NCBI GenBank assembly: GCA_947258975.1
Contig: CAMYKK010000014.1
Span: 23,630-87,629, forward strand
Source of the DNA: an uncultured Gammaproteobacteria bacterium
GTDB lineage: Bacteria > Pseudomonadota > Gammaproteobacteria > Arenicellales > JAANXG01
Direction of reading: 5' to 3'
DNA: 64,000 nt
In this document: positions 62,201 through 64,000 of the stretch, piece by piece
How the letters are laid out: each line of letters starts with the position of its first letter
Position numbering within the stretch: the first letter of the stretch is position 1
The notes under the pieces: generated by a model
The model's database searches: none
The model's input: the letters and a program-made list of their open reading frames with translations, nothing else
Told to the model about the DNA's origin: nothing
Program-made: the position numbers and the translations under genes

Positions 62201-63266
62201 CACCAACACCACCAGCGATGTCACGGGCACCATCGGCGGCCTCGGGGTGAGGGGGGATCCGGCGAGCGATGTGCTGCGTATCGACTTTCTGAGCCTGGGC
62301 AAGGCCTTCGACGGTCCCGCGGTTCCTGGCGGGACGGTCGTGCTCAGCTTCACCATCGACAACCTGGACGGGAGCAATGGCGTCGCCGACCTCGAGTTCA
62401 CCGATAATCTCGATCTTGTCATCCCTGGATTGGTGGCCACGGGCCTGCCGGTCAGCGACGTCTGCGGCACGGGTTCTGTGTTTGACGGCACCTCGCTGCT
62501 CAGCCTGTCGGGCGGCAATCTGGGCCCCGGCGGGTCGTGCACCTTCGATGTCACCTTGCAGGTGCCGGGCGGCGCGACCTCGGGGATCTACCCCAACACG
62601 ACCAGTACCCTGCGCCAAGCCGGGAACCCGGCGGCGGTCCCGGCCACCGCCGATCTGGTGATCATCGGTCCGGCGATCGACATCGAAAAGACACCGGATG
62701 CCCAGGCCATCCTCTTCGGTGACACCGCCGGCTTCACCATCGAGGTGACCAATACCGGTGACACCGACCTCACCAACGTGATAGTGGCCGATCCGTTGGT
62801 CCCGGATTGTAATCGGGTCATCGGCAATCTCGCCCAGGGGGCGTCGATCAGCTATGCGTGCGAACTGACCGGGGCTACCGCCGACTTCACCAATACCGCC
62901 GAGGTCACCGCCGACACACCGCTGCCGGCGGTGCAGGTCAGCGATGTGGACACCGCCGACGTCACGGTCGAGGTACCACCGCCTTTCCGTAACTTGACTG
63001 TTACCGTCGAGGGCAATGGCACCGTACTCAGCGTACCCAGGGGTATCTTGTGTCCCACCGGATGCAGCAGCGATTTCAGGACCGGCTCGAAGGTGCTGCT
63101 GATCGCGTGGCCGCGCCGCGGTTGGGTGTTCGACGGCTGGAGCGGCGGTGGTTGCAGTGGGGCACTGCCTATCTGTGCCGTGACCATGGACACCGACCAG
63201 GCGGTGACAGCGAGGTTTGTGCCCAGGACCGTGTTCATGTCGCTCTGGTTATGGTTGATCCGTTGA
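59292..63266 (+). CDS. Large secreted protein with eight DUF7933/DUF11-like repeats and a C-terminal InlB-like domain
   Basis: A 1324-residue surface or secreted protein. GAGGAGG lies eight bases before the ATG. After about 30 polar residues a hydrophobic run ending in VAATAVHAQ acts as signal. Eight beta-sandwich repeats of 110-150 residues follow, each starting with a x-K-x-F-x-x-D-P-V/S line (for example LTKEFTDDPVGPGGT) and ending in a G-x-Y-x-N-T-T-S line, with paired Cys that probably form a disulfide in each. Next is a DUF11-type repeat (IDIEKTPDAQAILFGDTAGF), then a divergent InlB-like domain near the C-terminus (TVEGNGTVLSVPRGILCPTGC, WVFDGWSGGGCSGA). No sorting motif such as PEP-CTERM or LPXTG is seen. 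The repeats resemble adhesin modules. Confidence 0.85.
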   Translation: MSATSITMDTEGAGHNGAAIPGPATQFTSRHLRRAMLGAALMVAATAVHAQNGDVPVPGFFKSFSPDTIGPGSVSTLTFTIDNAESPYPVDNLAFTDMLPAEMTIATPANASNNCGGTLSAPDGGGTISLSGGGVGAFSACAINVDVTSSSVGGGPHTNVSGELTSDAGNSGPATADLTVDDTLPGFTKAFDPSSVALGSRSTLTFTIDNGGSEGSRSNLTFTDNLPSGLVVASPANVVNTCGGVTIGNLTIGPGVVAAVPGSNVVSLTPAVGFDLGAVDAFATCAVSVDVIAGGGGALGNTSGELTSAPSLGGAVSSSGKAGAVLEVTVDALALIKSFPDDPVPPGGTATLEFQITNFDRSETATGIAFSDDLDATLSGLTATGATTNTCGGMGSGFPTSLFAYTGGNLGPGESCTIVLTLQVPAGAAPGAYTNTTSSITADIGGASVTGSPGSDDLFVQAAPLLTKEFTDDPVGPGGTVILEFTIENTSTTASATDIAFDDVFPVVLPTAGATPGDDFCNGTGTSTFTPLLEFSNAQLIVSDVVLAPGASCSFDITLDVAVGAPGGTYPNTTSAITATLDNETVTGNPASDNLVVVRSPRFTKTFTDDPVLPGDTATLEFTISYGDEGTIGDATSIMFTDNLDAALSGLTAVGLPLTDPCGAGSELTGTTNLSLTGGTLTPGTSCTFTVPVQVPIVALPGNYTNTTSELTANVLGVATTGAPAQDDLMVAGLSLSKEFTDDPVIAGGTVTLEFTLTNSSPSQDATSIFFTDNLDDTLAGLTANLPPNPDPPCGVGSSLAGSFGDTLLTFSSGSLAAGTSCTFSVTLQVPALAASGSYSNTTSNLIAGVGGSTVVLDPAVDRLFVSSDLLSLIKEFTDDPATPGGTVNLRFTLTNLDPSQAASGIAFTDDLDAALTGLVAVGLPTAACGGTVSGTGLLMLTGGSLTAGESCSFDVTLSVPPDVPLGTVATNTTSDVTGTIGGLGVRGDPASDVLRIDFLSLGKAFDGPAVPGGTVVLSFTIDNLDGSNGVADLEFTDNLDLVIPGLVATGLPVSDVCGTGSVFDGTSLLSLSGGNLGPGGSCTFDVTLQVPGGATSGIYPNTTSTLRQAGNPAAVPATADLVIIGPAIDIEKTPDAQAILFGDTAGFTIEVTNTGDTDLTNVIVADPLVPDCNRVIGNLAQGASISYACELTGATADFTNTAEVTADTPLPAVQVSDVDTADVTVEVPPPFRNLTVTVEGNGTVLSVPRGILCPTGCSSDFRTGSKVLLIAWPRRGWVFDGWSGGGCSGALPICAVTMDTDQAVTARFVPRTVFMSLWLWLIR
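59476..62668 (+). repeat. Eight tandem protein repeats inside the surface protein gene
   Basis: Repeat openings are visible at the protein level as GFFKSFSPDTI, GFTKAFDPSSV, LIKSFPDDPV, LTKEFTDDPV, FTKTFTDDPV, LSKEFTDDPV, LIKEFTDDPA and LGKAFDGPAV. Repeats 3-7 are the most alike, which suggests recent expansion in the middle of the array; the first two and the last are more diverged. The DNA within the similar copies shares long GC-rich stretches such as GAGTTCACCGACGATCCGG. Confidence 0.85.
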
Positions 63267-63313
63267 TCAAGTGTGTTCATGTCAGCGGGTTAGCACCGTC
63301 ACCAAAAATTGCA

Positions 63314-63352
63314 AAAATTGGGGTCCGAGTCGCAGACTCCGACCCCAATTTT
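63314..63352. terminator. Bidirectional terminator-like palindrome between convergent genes
   Basis: Arms AAAATTGGGGTCCGAGTC (63314-63331) and its near-perfect inverse (63335-63352) with a three-base loop GCA and a single C:C mismatch. An A-run opens the left arm and TTTTG follows the right arm, so either strand can form a stem plus U-tract. It sits 48 bases after the stop of the repeat-protein gene and 71 bases after the minus-strand gene's stop. Confidence 0.8.
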
Positions 63353-63422
63353 GTTTGGGACGATTCGTCCTCTGCACAGGAGACCGGCTAAAGGTTGGCC
63401 CCGTTACGTGAACCAGGTTCAG

Positions 63423-63746
63423 CTAGCAAGCTCCTCCGCCGTCCACCTGTTGCCGGCTTGAGCCGTTGCAGACGCGGAGTTCGTTGAGGCTGTCGTCCCA
63501 GTAGAACCAGACCTCCTTGCCGGAGGTGCAGGCGGTGGCTGCACCCGGCGGTGTGTCCGTGGGGCCGAGCCTGAGATCGCGGAGCTCCGGGATCAGCGTC
63601 GTCCCATCGATGAAGAATTGGATAGAATCAGATGCGGCGGGAGAGCTCAGGAACATGGTTCCGTCGTCGCCGCGCACGGCGAGGGCCCATTCCAAGCCAT
63701 CGTTGATCGCGGGCGAGTCGAAGACCAACTGCACGTAATCGGCCAA
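63423..63746 (-). CDS. Small protein of unknown function next to S74 gene
   Basis: A 107-residue protein. The start is a TTG with AAGGAGG seven bases upstream (63754-63760), which decides it. The first 70 residues look like a compact beta-rich unit (VQLVFDSPAINDGLEWALAVRGDDGTMFLSS, IQFFIDGTTLIPELRDLRL). Near the C-terminus, SGKEVWFYWDDSLNELRVCNGSS resembles short beta-hairpin units found in fibre-type surface proteins, ending in Cys. There is no signal peptide. It lies 16 bases after the stop of the S74 gene upstream on the same strand, so it should share that transcript. I recognise no family. Confidence 0.6.
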   Translation of the reverse strand: MADYVQLVFDSPAINDGLEWALAVRGDDGTMFLSSPAASDSIQFFIDGTTLIPELRDLRLGPTDTPPGAATACTSGKEVWFYWDDSLNELRVCNGSSRQQVDGGGAC

Positions 63747-63762
63747 CCCCGAGCCTCCTTAC

Positions 63763-64000
63763 TTATAAGCTCAGTTTCGTCTCCAGCGCCGCGAGGCGCT
63801 CGCCCAAGCGCTCGATCAGGTCCCGTTGCGATGCAATCTCTTCTTTCTGCGACGCGATCACCCGCTGCTGGTCTTTGACCACCTGCGTCACCACCGACAC
63901 AATGTCCATCGCCGCCAGCCCCTTGCGGTCTCTCGTCGCCACCAACGCCGGCACGTCCTCGGCAATGAACCCCAAATACTCTTCATCGGGCTCGACCTTG
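63763..64000 (-). CDS. S74 chaperone C-terminal part of a second fibre-type protein (5' end outside window)
   Basis: The frame is open to the window edge; the visible 78 residues read VEPDEEYLGFIAEDVPALV, then TRDRKGLAAMDIVSVVTQVVKDQQRV and a coiled-coil tail (SQKEEIASQRDLIERLGERLAALETK). This matches the end of the S74 domain in the gene at 54164 (GFIAEDVPELV, DRKGIAAIEVV, coiled coil) closely enough to call a paralogue. The N-terminal fibre part and the start lie beyond base 64000. The 107-residue gene follows it closely. Confidence 0.82.
   Translation of the reverse strand, partial: KVEPDEEYLGFIAEDVPALVATRDRKGLAAMDIVSVVTQVVKDQQRVIASQKEEIASQRDLIERLGERLAALETKLSL

Noticed and set aside
54164..64000. 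Prophage suggested by two tail-fibre-type S74 domains
   Set aside because: No other phage genes in the window and the first protein carries a Sec signal peptide; the neighbours are surface proteins.
1..64000. Exosortase / PEP-CTERM system
   Set aside because: Polymer loci of this type can carry it, but no exosortase, PrsK/PrsR or C-terminal PEP motif was seen in any secreted protein here.
1..64000. CRISPR arrays, tRNA or rRNA genes, insertion sequences
   Set aside because: No regularly spaced short repeats, no cloverleaf-like sequence, no transposase frame or terminal inverted repeats were noticed on reading the window.

Overview
The window is a chromosomal stretch of a Gram-negative bacterium, probably a gammaproteobacterium. 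It is devoted almost entirely to making, exporting and modifying cell-surface polysaccharide, followed by a block of large secreted or surface proteins. The Gram-negative assignment rests on the WcaJ-type and PglC-type initiating transferases, Wzx flippases, Wzy-like polymerases, the WecB epimerase and the lipoprotein and signal-peptide patterns. No tRNA, rRNA, CRISPR array, transposase, integrase or phage structural operon was seen. Genus cannot be called from this sequence alone.

Region A (1-22.9 kb) is one polysaccharide locus. It starts with the C-terminal two thirds of a WcaJ-type initiating transferase cut by the window edge. Then comes a 1392-residue secreted M4 metallopeptidase with a four-repeat C-terminus. 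After it come a GT4 glycosyltransferase, a methyltransferase, a flippase, a polymerase, a DUF115/GT42-like protein, two FkbM-type methyltransferases, a sulfotransferase, a secreted glycosidase-like protein (minus strand) and an SMP-30 lactonase (minus strand). It ends with a tightly overlapping four-gene operon: GT2, CMP-sugar synthetase, 2-hydroxyacid dehydrogenase and SDR. Gaps are long and empty and the genes look AT-richer than the rest. The locus is bracketed by the full M4 peptidase gene and, 21 kb away, by an 85-codon fragment of a close relative of it (23.7-24.0 kb).

Region B (24.1-54.0 kb) is a second, independent locus with its own polymerase (fused to a long extracytoplasmic tail), flippase and initiating transferase. 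It contains an AsnB-type amidotransferase, a secreted beta-helix protein, two methyltransferase genes (one a methyltransferase-deacetylase-methyltransferase fusion), WecB and an FkbM-like protein. It also has a second sulfotransferase, GT4 enzymes, and a dehydratase-nucleotidyltransferase-aminotransferase set that probably makes an amino-dideoxy sugar. Its most striking feature is two copies of a two-gene cassette (bi-domain oxidoreductase plus heparinase II/III-type lyase) on opposite strands about 5 kb apart. Sulfotransferases, lyases of the heparinase fold, an amidotransferase and WecB together suggest an acidic, amino-sugar-rich and perhaps sulfated polymer. This is inference from gene content.

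Region C (54.0-64.0 kb) is GC-rich and holds non-biosynthetic surface proteins. On the minus strand these are an FG-GAP/UnbV protein, a lipoprotein and an S74-chaperone (tail-fibre-type) protein ending in a clear terminator. On the plus strand there is a 1324-residue protein of eight similar beta-sandwich repeats. On the minus strand at the window end there is a second S74 protein (partial) followed by a 107-residue protein. A long palindrome separates the last convergent pair.
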